27,504 bases of DNA from contig JAWKRR010000083.1 of assembly GCA_041389525.1 (NCBI GenBank), positions 1 to 27,504 of the forward strand. The letters run 5' to 3'. The notes under the pieces were generated by a model. The model did no database searches, was not told the origin of the DNA, and saw nothing but the letters and a program-made list of their open reading frames with translations. Shown here piece by piece: positions 7,175-14,390 of the stretch. Origin of the DNA: JACKFB01 sp041389525 (GTDB taxonomy: Bacteria; Myxococcota_A; UBA9042; PHBI01; JACKFB01). Position 1 is the first letter of the stretch. Every line of letters begins with the position of its first letter. Position numbers and translations under genes: made by a program.

Positions 7175-7213
7175 CGCCGCAGGATCTCGGGCGTTAGCTC
7201 AGTCCCTGCGCCG

Positions 7214-7639
7214 CTACTCAGCCGCGATCTTCGCCTTCAGCGCCGCGAGGGCCTGCGCGGCCGCGGCCTCGTTGGTCGCCTGCCGCAGCTTGGCCTCCGC
7301 CGGATCGCCAGCGAGCTCCTGCAGCGCCTCGACGGCTTCCTGCGTGCCCGGGCGAATGCCGCCGCCGGCGATGAGCCGCGCCTGCATCCGCACCTCGCGC
7401 TTCTTCTCCTCGATGAGCTCGAGGTCGCCCTCCACGAGGATCTTGTCCGATCGCAGCGGCTTCACCGCCTCCAGACACCCCTCGTAGGCGGCTTTGGCCT
7501 TCAGGAGGATGGCCTTCGCCTTCTCCAGGCGCTCCTCCGGCTCGACCAGGGCGGCCTCGATGGCCTCGAGCTTCGCCCGCGCTTCCTTTTCTTGAAGCAC
7601 CAGCTCGGTCATCTCGATCTGCGAGCCCTCATCAGCCAC
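7214..7639 (-). CDS. Small coiled-coil protein of unknown function
   Basis: A 141-residue Ala/Glu/Lys-rich protein that looks like a long helical hairpin: heptad-like segments LVLQEKEARAKLEAIEAALV and ERLEKAKAILLKAKAAYEG, a short break, LELIEEKKREVRMQARLI, then a Gly/Pro turn (AGGGIRPGT) and a last helix. It has no signal peptide or membrane segment. The GTG at 7639 overlaps the phosphohexomutase stop by 8 bp, so the two genes are probably co-transcribed and translationally coupled; an ATG nine codons in is the alternative start. No family recognised. Its role next to a sugar mutase is unclear. Confidence 0.65.
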   Translation of the reverse strand: MADEGSQIEMTELVLQEKEARAKLEAIEAALVEPEERLEKAKAILLKAKAAYEGCLEAVKPLRSDKILVEGDLELIEEKKREVRMQARLIAGGGIRPGTQEAVEALQELAGDPAEAKLRQATNEAAAAQALAALKAKIAAE

Positions 7640-9389
7640 CGTCGCCCCCTATGGTCTGCTCAACCCAGCCCACCAGCGCGTCCACCCGGGCGGCCGCTCG
7701 CGCCATCGCCTGCTCGACGGACTCGCCCGACCCGACGGACTCGCGGGCCTCGATGTAGCTCTTCAGCTTCGGCTCGGTCCCGCTTGGACGCAGGATCAAC
7801 CGGCTGCCGTCCGCCAGCCACCAGGTCAGGACGTCGCTCTGGGGCAGGCCGCAGGCTGCGGCGTCGGGACCCGCCAGATCGCGCGTCCGCGCCACGCGAA
7901 TCCCCGCGATGGTGCTGGGTCGCTCGGCCCGCAGCGCGCCAAGCACGGCGGCCATCTTCGCCTTCCCGTCCAAGCCGGGGAGCACGATCGACACCTGCCG
8001 CGTCACGTGCGCGCCGTGCTGCCGCGACAGGGCCTCCAGGCGCTCCAGCACGGTCTCGCCCCGCGACATCAGCGACGCCGCGCACTCGGCCATGGCCTGC
8101 GCCGCGCCGATGCCGTCCTTGTCGCGGACCACGGTCCCGACGCAGTAGCCGAGCGCCTCCTCGAAGCCGAAAACGAAGCTCTCGCCTGAGGGATCGTGAG
8201 CCAGCGCCGCGTCCCAGATCCACTTGAAGCCCGTCAGCGTCTCCGCGTAGGTCGCGCCGTAAGTCTTGGCGATGCGCTCGAGCATCGTGGTCGAGACGAT
8301 GGTCGTGGCCACGAAGGGCCGCGCTGGGAGTCGCCCCTGCCGGTTGCGCTCGCCCAGGGTCCAGTCGGCCAGGAGGACACCGACCTCGTTGCCGCTCAGC
8401 ACCCGGTACTCGCCGTCGCGCATCACGTCCTGCACCGCGACGCAGAGGCGGTCGGTGTCGGGGTCGTTGGCCAGCACGAGGTCGGCGTTGGTCTCGCGTG
8501 CGTAGAGCAGCGCCAAGTCCAGCGCGCCCGGCTCCTCGGGGTTCGGGAAGCGCACCGTCGGGAACTCGCCGTCCGGCTCGGCCTGCTCGGCGACCTGCAC
8601 GAGGCGCGAGAACCCGCGCCGCTGAAGCGCCGCCTGCACCAAGCGCGCGCCCACGCCGTGCAGCGCGGTCATCACGATGGTCGGGTCGGACGGGGGCGGC
8701 TGCTGGCCCACGCACTGGCCGTTCAGCGCGATCAGGTACGCCTCGAAGACAGAGGCCGGGACGTTCGTGATGAGGCCCGCCGCCACGCCTTCCTCGAAGG
8801 GCATCCGCGGCAGCTCGGCGACCGGGCCGCAGCGCTCCATGGCCCAGCGAACGCGCTCGTCCTGGGGCGGGACGATCTGGTTGCCGCGCTCGGAGTAGAC
8901 CTTGAAACCGTTGTACTCCGGCGGGTTATGGCTCGCGGTCACCACGGCGGCGGCGGCGGTGCCCAGGGCGCGGTGTGCGAAAGCGCACAGGGGCGTCGAC
9001 GCCGGCTCGGCCAGCCAGTGCACGCGCACGCCGTGGCCTGCGAGGATCTCGGCCGCACGGCGGGCCAACTCAGGCGAGAGGCGGCGGCCGTCGCGCCCGA
9101 CGACCACCCCGCGGGTGCGCGCGTCGGCTACGTCGTCGATCAGCTGCCGGGCCAGCCCGGCCGACGCGCTGGAGATGGTCGCGAGGTTCATCCGCGCGGG
9201 GCCGGCGCCCAGGAGGCCGCGCAGGCCCGCGGTCCCGAACTCCATGGGCCCGGCGAAGCGCTCGGCCAGCGCGTCGGTGTCGCCGGAGTCCAGGACGGCG
9301 CGCAGCTCGGCGCGGGTCGCGGGGTCGGGGTCGTCGGCGATCCAGGCCTCGGCGGCGCGAATCAGCTCTTCGGGGGTGCTCATCGTCAC
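7632..9389 (-). CDS. Alpha-D-phosphohexomutase (phosphoglucomutase/phosphomannomutase family)
   Basis: A 585-residue cytoplasmic phospho-sugar mutase of the PGM2/PgcA-like length class, expected to interconvert hexose 1- and 6-phosphates through a phosphoserine intermediate. All four family motifs are present: the catalytic serine loop TASHNPPEYNG (Ser153), the Mg-binding loop NDPDTDR (Asp309, Asp311, Asp313), the sugar-specificity loop GFEEALGY (about 408-415) and the phosphate-binding loop RPSGTEPK (534-541). GTG at 9389 is chosen because GAGG (9397-9400) lies 7 nt upstream; ATG at 9383 would be 13 nt away. Glucose versus mannose or deoxyribose specificity cannot be read reliably from sequence. 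The coiled-coil gene follows with an 8-bp overlap. Confidence 0.93.
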   Translation of the reverse strand: MTMSTPEELIRAAEAWIADDPDPATRAELRAVLDSGDTDALAERFAGPMEFGTAGLRGLLGAGPARMNLATISSASAGLARQLIDDVADARTRGVVVGRDGRRLSPELARRAAEILAGHGVRVHWLAEPASTPLCAFAHRALGTAAAAVVTASHNPPEYNGFKVYSERGNQIVPPQDERVRWAMERCGPVAELPRMPFEEGVAAGLITNVPASVFEAYLIALNGQCVGQQPPPSDPTIVMTALHGVGARLVQAALQRRGFSRLVQVAEQAEPDGEFPTVRFPNPEEPGALDLALLYARETNADLVLANDPDTDRLCVAVQDVMRDGEYRVLSGNEVGVLLADWTLGERNRQGRLPARPFVATTIVSTTMLERIAKTYGATYAETLTGFKWIWDAALAHDPSGESFVFGFEEALGYCVGTVVRDKDGIGAAQAMAECAASLMSRGETVLERLEALSRQHGAHVTRQVSIVLPGLDGKAKMAAVLGALRAERPSTIAGIRVARTRDLAGPDAAACGLPQSDVLTWWLADGSRLILRPSGTEPKLKSYIEARESVGSGESVEQAMARAAARVDALVGWVEQTIGGDGG

Positions 9390-9488
9390 GGGGCAGCCTC
9401 ACAGCGGTGCGGGTCGAGCGCCGTCAGGGCGGGCCGCAGCGCGACCGAGTCAGCAGGCAGGCCGGCAGCGCCCGGAGGAGGTCGGGCC

Positions 9489-10064
9489 TCAGAGCTTGCG
9501 GACCGCGGCGCGACCGTCCGGCGTGACCGTGCGCTCGCAGCCGCATCCGTAGACGTGGCCCTCGCGCTCGATCAGGGTGCCCGCGTCGTCGGGATCGCGC
9601 GAGACGGTGCGCGAGTAGACCAGCGCGCCCTCGCCGTCCTGGACGGTCAGGGTCAGGTCGCCGAACGCCGCCACGTGCAGCCCGCGCTGGGCGAATCCGC
9701 CGGCGGCGAAGGTCCAGATGGTCGCGCCGTTGGCGGTCGCCGACACGGTGTAGAGCACGTCACCCTGGCGGTCCTTCTGGACCAGCGTGCGCGCCGGCTC
9801 GCCCTGAAGCGGGCGCTCGAAGGGCAGCGTGCGTGGCGGGTGGACGCCCGTGCAGTCGGCGGTGAAGAGCTCACGAGCGCGCGCCAAATCCGTCACGGTG
9901 AGGCGGCCATCGCGCTCGGTGACTTTCAGCGTGGGCGTGGAGCTCAAGCCGCTCAGCGTCGCGAGCAGGTCGAGCCCGTCGCAGGTCGGGGCGGGCGGAC
10001 CAGCCGCCAGAGCCGGAGAGACGCCAAGCAAGACCAGGGAAACGGCGAGGATGAATCGTTTCAT
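9489..10064 (-). CDS. Secreted protein of unknown function with paired cysteines
   Basis: A 191-residue protein with a classic Sec signal peptide (MKRFILAVSLVLLGVSPALA; cleavage expected after ALA at about residue 20). The mature part has cysteines in APTCDG, TADCTG and a closing CGC pair (HVYGCGCERT), suggesting disulfides in the periplasm or outside. The middle is predicted beta-rich (VLYTVSATANGATIWTFAAG, LTLTVQDGEGALVYSRTV). The ATG at 10064 is the one that starts the signal peptide. I recognise no family. It lies between the phosphohexomutase and the dienoyl-CoA isomerase on the same strand, but with gaps of 99 and 93 bp it is probably its own unit. Confidence 0.7.
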   Translation of the reverse strand: MKRFILAVSLVLLGVSPALAAGPPAPTCDGLDLLATLSGLSSTPTLKVTERDGRLTVTDLARARELFTADCTGVHPPRTLPFERPLQGEPARTLVQKDRQGDVLYTVSATANGATIWTFAAGGFAQRGLHVAAFGDLTLTVQDGEGALVYSRTVSRDPDDAGTLIEREGHVYGCGCERTVTPDGRAAVRKL

Positions 10065-10096
10065 GGCGCCAGGATACCTCCGCGGACCCGCCCGCA

Positions 10097-10126
10097 ACAA
10101 TAGACTTGTGGCTGCGCCGCCGGAAC
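10097..10126 (-). promoter_or_regulatory. Weak promoter candidate for the secreted protein gene
   Basis: On the minus strand TATTGT (10102-10097) is preceded after 17 bp by TTCCGG (10126-10121). The -10 is the only AT-rich patch of the 93-bp gap, but the -35 is poor and overlaps the upstream hairpin. Confidence 0.25.
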
Positions 10127-10143
10127 ACCGGGTCTGCGGCGGC
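10116..10143 (-). terminator. GC-rich hairpin after the dienoyl-CoA isomerase gene
   Basis: Arms 10116-10122 (GCCGCCG) and 10137-10143 (CGGCGGC) pair over 7 bp with a 14-nt loop, starting 14 nt after the isomerase stop on the minus strand. No T-run follows. A terminator role is inferred from position. Confidence 0.35.
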
Positions 10144-10157
10144 CGATCTCCGCGATG

Positions 10158-10961
10158 TCAGCGGCCCTTATAGACGGGCTCGCGCTTGCCGAGGAAGGCC
10201 GAGACCGCTTCCGCGAGGTCTTCGGACTGCAGGAAGGCCGAGTTCCACGCGGCCACGTACTCGAGCCCGTCGCGGGCCGGGCGGCCGTCGCCATAGTTCA
10301 GCACTTCCTTGATGCCGCGCACGGTGAGCGGCGCGTTGCTCGCGATCTCACGCGCCAGCGCCATGGCCGCGGCGTCCAGGGCCTCGCGGTCGGCGTACAC
10401 GTCGTTGACCAGCCCGATGGCCTGAGCGCGCGCCGCGTCGATATCGCCCGCGGTGTAGGCCATCTGGCGCGTGTGCCCCTGCCCGATGATCCCGGGCAAG
10501 CGCTGGAGGCTGCCCAGGTCCGCGACGATGGCGACCCGCGCCTCCCGCAGCGAGAACGACGCGTCCGCCGTGGCCAGCCGCACGTCGCACGCGCTGATCA
10601 CGTCCAGCCCGCCGCCGATGCAGTGGCTGTGGACCGCCGCGATGACCGGCACGGGCAGCTCGGCGATGGCGGTGATCGAGGCCTGCCAGCGCCGAATCAG
10701 TCGCAGCAGCTCCGTCCGCGGACCGGCCAACCCGCCGCCCGAGAAGATCGCCCCGTGCTCGCGGAAGGTCGCCGGCAGGTCCAGCCCGTAGCTGAAGCAG
10801 CGCTCCGACCCGCGCAGCACGACCGCGCGCAGCGAGGCGTCGCCTGCCAGATCGGCCATCACCCGCCCGAGATCATCGAAAAACGCCGGCGCCATCGTGC
10901 GCGTCGTCAGGGTCACGCGGGCGATGTCGCCATCGCGCTCACACAGCAAAGTGTCGGCCAT
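10158..10961 (-). CDS. Crotonase-family enzyme, delta(3,5)-delta(2,4)-dienoyl-CoA isomerase type
   Basis: A 267-residue crotonase-fold enzyme. Oxyanion-hole segments are CFSYGLDL and CIGGGLD. Three acidic residues that define the eukaryotic dienoyl-CoA isomerase ECH1 (rat Asp176, Glu196, Asp204) have equivalents with identical spacing: Asp120 (IGGGLD), Glu140 (LREARVA) and Asp148 (VAD). The surrounding LGSLQRLPGIIG and the C-terminal LEYVAAWNSAFLQSEDL also match ECH1 closely. It should act in beta-oxidation of odd-position unsaturated acyl-CoAs. There is no targeting signal. The ATG at 10961 has GGAGG 6 nt upstream. It is divergent from the aminomutase gene with a 136-bp gap. General enoyl-CoA hydratase is the alternative label, less likely given the acid triad. 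Confidence 0.88.
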   Translation of the reverse strand: MADTLLCERDGDIARVTLTTRTMAPAFFDDLGRVMADLAGDASLRAVVLRGSERCFSYGLDLPATFREHGAIFSGGGLAGPRTELLRLIRRWQASITAIAELPVPVIAAVHSHCIGGGLDVISACDVRLATADASFSLREARVAIVADLGSLQRLPGIIGQGHTRQMAYTAGDIDAARAQAIGLVNDVYADREALDAAAMALAREIASNAPLTVRGIKEVLNYGDGRPARDGLEYVAAWNSAFLQSEDLAEAVSAFLGKREPVYKGR

Positions 10962-11097
10962 CACGGTCCTCCGAGGCAGGGCGGCGGTGCGGTGAGCCAC
11001 CCTTGCCCCGCGCCGGGCGATCGTGCAAGCGTCTCGCGCGGTGGTGGACGCGGGGGCCCTTGTCGCGGTCGCCTGCGTCACTGCCTGGAGAGATCCC

Positions 11098-12516
11098 ATG
11101 AGCACGAGCCACACCGAAGTCGAGCTGACCGGCCCCGCCGAGGGCGTCGAGGAGATCCCCGAGCGACCGCGCCACCTGCGCCCGCCCGTGGATCCGGCCA
11201 CCCTGACGTGGCGAAACCTGCGCCGCGACGCGTTCTGGCAGCGCATCCCGGCCTGGGCGGACGTGGACGAGAAGACCTTCCTCGACCACTCGTGGCAGGA
11301 CCGCAACGCCATCACCAGCTCGAAGAAGCTCTTCGCGGCCGTGCGCGACCTGGTCGGCTCCGACTTCATCGCCGACGTCGAGGACGGCTTCCACTACGCC
11401 CCGATGTCCGTGCGCATCACGCCCTACGTCCTCGCACTCATGGACTGGGACCACCCCTACGTCGACCCCCTGCGGCGCCAGTTCCTGCCGCTCGGCTCGC
11501 AGCTTCAGCCCGACCACCCGATGCTCACGCTGGACTCGCTGGCCGAGCAGGCCGACGCACCGGTCCCCGGCCTGACCCACCGCTACCCCGACAAGGCGCT
11601 CTTCCTGGTTCTGGACACCTGCCCGGTCTATTGCCGTTTCTGTACGCGCAGTTACGCGGTCGGCGGCTCGACGGACGAGGTGGCGAAGGTCAGCATCAAG
11701 GCCACCCACGCCCGGTGGGAGGCGGCGTTTCAGTACCTGTCGGAGCGCCCCGAGGTCGAAGACGTCGTGATCTCGGGCGGTGATGCCTACCGCCTCAAGG
11801 CCGAGCAGATCACCGAGATCGGCGACCGCCTGCTGGACATGCCGCACATCCGCCGCTTCCGCTTCGCCACGAAGGGCCCGGCGATCATGCCGATGAAGAT
11901 GCTGACCGACGACGCGTGGCTGGACGCGCTGACGCGGGTCGTGGACCGCGGCCGCACCCTGGGCAAGGACGTGGTGCTGCACACGCACTTCGCGCACCCA
12001 AACGAGATCACCGGCATCACCGCCGACGCGATGCAGCGCATCTTTTCGCGAGGCATCACCGTGCGAAATCAGGCGGTCTTGCAGAACGGCGTCAACGACA
12101 CGCCCGAGACGATGATCGAGCTGGGCCGCCGGCTCAGCTACGTCAACGTCCACCCTTACTACGTCTACATTCACGACCTCGTGAAGGGCACCGAGGACCT
12201 ACGGACCACGGTCGCGCGAGGCATCCGCATCGAGAAGCGCCTGCGCGGCGCGACGGCGGGCTTCAACACGCCGACCTTCGTGGTGGACGCGCCCGGAGGC
12301 GGCGGAAAGCGCGACGTGCACAGCTTCGAGCACTACGACCGCGAGACCGGGATCTCGGTCTACACGGCGCCCTCGGTGAAAGAGGGGCGGCTCTTCACGT
12401 ACTTCGACCCGCTGGCCGAGCTTAGCCCGGCGATGCGGGCGGCGTGGGGGGACCCGAAGATGCAGCACGAGATGGTGCACGACGCGCTGGCGACGGCGCG
12501 GCAGAAGATCATCTAG
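11098..12516 (+). CDS. kamA: Lysine 2,3-aminomutase-type radical SAM/PLP enzyme
   Basis: A 472-residue KamA-family enzyme using a [4Fe-4S] cluster, S-adenosylmethionine and PLP. The cluster motif is CPVYCRFC (Cys175, 179, 182), the SAM glycine motif is ISGGDAY, and the PLP lysine is Lys404 in DAPGGGGK. Asp360 (YIHDL) and Asp397 (VVDAP) sit where clostridial lysine 2,3-aminomutase has substrate-binding Asp293 and Asp330: the 37-residue spacing, and the 7 residues to the PLP lysine, are kept. This favours lysine over glutamate as substrate. The N-terminus has a roughly 30-residue extension before TLTWRNLRRDAFW. The ATG at 11098 has GGAG 7 nt upstream. No acetyltransferase for the osmolyte N-epsilon-acetyl-beta-lysine is adjacent, so the fate of beta-lysine is open. 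Confidence 0.9.
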   Translation: MSTSHTEVELTGPAEGVEEIPERPRHLRPPVDPATLTWRNLRRDAFWQRIPAWADVDEKTFLDHSWQDRNAITSSKKLFAAVRDLVGSDFIADVEDGFHYAPMSVRITPYVLALMDWDHPYVDPLRRQFLPLGSQLQPDHPMLTLDSLAEQADAPVPGLTHRYPDKALFLVLDTCPVYCRFCTRSYAVGGSTDEVAKVSIKATHARWEAAFQYLSERPEVEDVVISGGDAYRLKAEQITEIGDRLLDMPHIRRFRFATKGPAIMPMKMLTDDAWLDALTRVVDRGRTLGKDVVLHTHFAHPNEITGITADAMQRIFSRGITVRNQAVLQNGVNDTPETMIELGRRLSYVNVHPYYVYIHDLVKGTEDLRTTVARGIRIEKRLRGATAGFNTPTFVVDAPGGGGKRDVHSFEHYDRETGISVYTAPSVKEGRLFTYFDPLAELSPAMRAAWGDPKMQHEMVHDALATARQKII

Positions 12517-12580
12517 TCGGGTGTCGGGCGGCCGCGCGCGAGTCGCCGGCGGGGGCCTCGATCGCGTAGACGCGGCCTGC

Positions 12581-13024
12581 TTATTCGGACGGCTCCAGCG
12601 GCTCGACGAGGCGCAGGCGCGGGCGGCCGCCAGGGGTCACCGGCGGCGTGAGGAAGCCCGGCAGGACCGGGCCCTCGGCGGGGTCGTGGAACTCCGCGCG
12701 CTCGGGCGTGTGGTCGCGCCGAGCCTCGAGCAGCTCGACCAGCTCGCCGTTGAGCCCCGCCAACCACGCGGCGAGCTGCTCTTCCTCGGCGGCCGGCACC
12801 CAACCGATCAGCCGCTCGTCCGGCTCGCCGTCCTCACCTCGGTCGGCGACGTGCAGCACGGCCGCGAAGGCCGGCGTCTCTCGCGGGGCCATCGCGAAGG
12901 CCTCGCGCCGATACCACGAGGCGCGCGTCAGCGGCCCCGACTGGCCGCCAGGACCCGTGAAATGCGGCGCGCCCGCGTCCAGCACGAACCCGCCCAGCCG
13001 ATGCCCGTCCGCGTCTAGGCTCAC
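12581..13024 (-). CDS. Protein of unknown function, start uncertain
   Basis: A 147-residue acidic, soluble-looking protein with no recognised domain. Visible stretches are LGGFVLDAGAPHFTGPGGQ, TRASWYRREAFAMAPRE and LIGWVPAAEEEQLAAWLAGL; Trp/Pro-rich turns suggest a small globular fold. The stated start is GTG at 13024, but the frame stays open to a TAG at 13186 and the 25 codons upstream read naturally as protein (LPQLDPERLSRLISAFIDPA). The true N-terminus is therefore probably further up, from a non-standard start (CTG about 13102 or ATT 13120), or there is a frameshift near the C-run at 13102-13106. It converges on the aminomutase gene, 64 bp apart. Confidence 0.5.
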   Translation of the reverse strand: MSLDADGHRLGGFVLDAGAPHFTGPGGQSGPLTRASWYRREAFAMAPRETPAFAAVLHVADRGEDGEPDERLIGWVPAAEEEQLAAWLAGLNGELVELLEARRDHTPERAEFHDPAEGPVLPGFLTPPVTPGGRPRLRLVEPLEPSE

Positions 13025-13210
13025 GCCATCCAGACGCAGCCGCGCCGGGTCGATGAACGCGGAGATGAGGCGGCTGAGCCGCTCGGGGTCGAGCTGAGGC
13101 AGGGGGCCAGCTCCGTGAATCTGGGCGTGGCGTGGGCGCGGCCGCCCCTGCGGCGGGCATGAACGGCGCGGGCCGGGTCCATGCTACCGGCTAGGCGGCC
13201 ATTCGGTCCA

Positions 13211-13252
13211 CGGCCGAGGAATCGTCGGCCGCTCTCAGGCGTTCGTCGGCCG
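13211..13252. promoter_or_regulatory. Compound repeat site upstream of the B-box operon promoter
   Basis: CGGCCGA (13211-13217) and TCGGCCG (13225-13231) form a perfect 7-7-7 inverted repeat. The right half belongs to TCGTCGGCCG (13222-13231), repeated exactly at 13243-13252, a 21-bp or two-turn offset. The last copy ends 5 bp before the proposed -35. This is the usual place of an activator site; the function is inferred. Confidence 0.45.
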
Positions 13253-13257
13253 GTCGC

Positions 13258-13287
13258 TTGAAGCCCCCCTTCGGCCTGTGGGTTACT
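13258..13287 (+). promoter_or_regulatory. Sigma70-like promoter giving a leaderless transcript
   Basis: TTGAAG (13258-13263), an 18-bp spacer and GTTACT (13282-13287) resemble -35 and -10 elements. Transcription would start about 7 nt later, at 13294, exactly the GTG start codon. This agrees with the absence of a Shine-Dalgarno sequence there. Confidence 0.45.
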
Positions 13288-13293
13288 GGCACG

Positions 13294-13905
13294 GTGAGCA
13301 CCTGTGAAACCCATCCCACCGAGTCGGCCATCGGCGCCTGCGCGCGCTGCGGCCGCTTCGTCTGCCGGCAGTGCAACCGCGGAAACGATGGGCGCATGAC
13401 CTGCCCGGTCTGCTCGGCGGTGTCTCGCGCCGACGCCCCGGCGAAGCTCCCCGCGCCGCAGCACCAAGGCGCGCTGAGCGTACAGCCGCTGATCGCAGCC
13501 CCGCCCGCCCGCCTCGCGCCCAACCCCTTCCCGGAGCGCCCTGCGCCCACGCGCGCCCAGAAGCTCGCGTGGATCCCCATCGCCGGCGGCGCATGGACCT
13601 TCATCCTCGGCGTCAGCGGCTCCCTGGTCGCCGTGATCTGCGCCGTTCCCCTCGGCGCCGCCTCGCTCTTCGGCGCCCACCACCTCTGGAAGAAGCACAA
13701 GCTCGAGTTGTTTGAGCACCGCGCCCTCGGGTTCTTCCGAGCGCTCACCAAAGATCACGTCACCAAAGACGAGGCCGTCAAGGACCACGGCCTGGACCCG
13801 AAGCAGGCTGACCAGGTGCTCAAGTGGCTGGTCGGGCAGGACCTTCTCGTCGCAGACTGGGACGACCTGGATCGCCCCGTGGTCTACCGGAGGCAGAGCT
13901 CATGA
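13294..13905 (+). CDS. B-box zinc-finger membrane protein with C-terminal winged-helix-like domain
   Basis: A 203-residue protein. A B-box-like zinc-binding module opens it: Cys4/His7, Cys16/Cys19, Cys24/Cys27 and Cys37/Cys40 (CETH, CARC, CRQC, CPVC). A Pro/Ala linker follows, then one or two hydrophobic segments (about 105-135, WIPIAGGAWTFILGVSGSLV and onward) and a cytoplasmic-looking C-terminal region (KDEAVKDHGLDPKQADQVLK, WLVGQDLLVADWDDLDRPVVYR) that reads like a winged helix. The start is GTG 13294, where the Cys/His module begins; a TTG at 13258 is in frame but coincides with the proposed -35. The stop overlaps the next gene as ATGA. Function unknown; a membrane adaptor is inferred. 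Confidence 0.75.
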   Translation: MSTCETHPTESAIGACARCGRFVCRQCNRGNDGRMTCPVCSAVSRADAPAKLPAPQHQGALSVQPLIAAPPARLAPNPFPERPAPTRAQKLAWIPIAGGAWTFILGVSGSLVAVICAVPLGAASLFGAHHLWKKHKLELFEHRALGFFRALTKDHVTKDEAVKDHGLDPKQADQVLKWLVGQDLLVADWDDLDRPVVYRRQSS

Positions 13906-14336
13906 ACTGCGGGCTGCACACCGAGATCGCCGCCGTCGCCGTCTGCTGCGAGTGCGGAAACGGCGTCTGTTCGACCTGCCGAAACAAGATGTTCGGCCGG
14001 AACTACTGCGACGTGTGCGCTGCGGGACTCGAACGCAAGATGACCGAGCCGAAGGTCGCGCCCGCGCCTCCGCTGCCGCAGTTTCTCGTCCACGCGCCGC
14101 CGCCCCAGTACCCGGTCCACCCGGCGCACTACAAGAGCCCCACCGTCGCCGCCGTGCTCAGCGCCTGCGTGCCCGGCGCCGGCCAGCTTTACGCCGGGAG
14201 GGTCGGCCGCGGCATCGGCATCTTCATCGGCACCGTGGTGCTGGTCCCGATCTTCCTCGGCTGGTTTCTCTGGGCCGCGCAGATCTTCGACGCGCACACC
14301 ACCGCCAAGGACCACAACCTCGGGCTGGACCGCTAA
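13902..14336 (+). CDS. B-box zinc-finger protein with TM2-like membrane domain
   Basis: A 144-residue protein starting with the same module as its neighbour: Cys3/His6, Cys15/Cys18, Cys23/Cys26, Cys36/Cys39. The two were probably derived by duplication. A Pro-rich linker with PPQYPVHP follows, then a TM2-like domain: two membrane helices with the diagnostic PGAGQLYAGR turn (about residues 78-130; first helix TVAAVLSACV, second IGIFIGTVVLVPIFLGWFLW). The ATG at 13902 overlaps the previous stop as ATGA, so translation is coupled. TM2 proteins with N-terminal zinc modules are common in Myxococcota, but their job is unknown. It ends 54 bp before the degenerate AAA gene, which may be in the same transcript. 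Confidence 0.8.
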   Translation: MNCGLHTEIAAVAVCCECGNGVCSTCRNKMFGRNYCDVCAAGLERKMTEPKVAPAPPLPQFLVHAPPPQYPVHPAHYKSPTVAAVLSACVPGAGQLYAGRVGRGIGIFIGTVVLVPIFLGWFLWAAQIFDAHTTAKDHNLGLDR

Positions 14337-14390
14337 ACCGGCGGTCTGCGCTGGGGCTTCGAGCCCGGAACGGGCGGAGTAGGGAGCTTC

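Noticed and set aside
7189..7203. GGGCGTTAGCTCAGT, like the 5' end of a tRNA (acceptor stem and D-arm), between convergent genes
   Set aside because: The sequence then runs into CCCTGCGCC and a stop codon region; no anticodon arm, T-arm or matching 3' acceptor strand follows. It is either chance or too small a remnant to call.
7178..7210. CGCAGG...CCTGCG arms as a terminator between the response regulator and the coiled-coil gene
   Set aside because: Only 6 bp with a 21-nt loop and no T-run; such pairs are frequent in DNA this GC-rich.
12530..12577. GGCCGCG/CGCGGCC arms between the aminomutase and the unknown gene
   Set aside because: The 34-nt loop and lack of a T-run make a terminator doubtful.
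13021..13788. Minus-strand 255-codon frame opposite the B-box gene
   Set aside because: The B-box gene on the plus strand has a conserved Cys/His module and coupled neighbour; the antisense product has no recognisable features.
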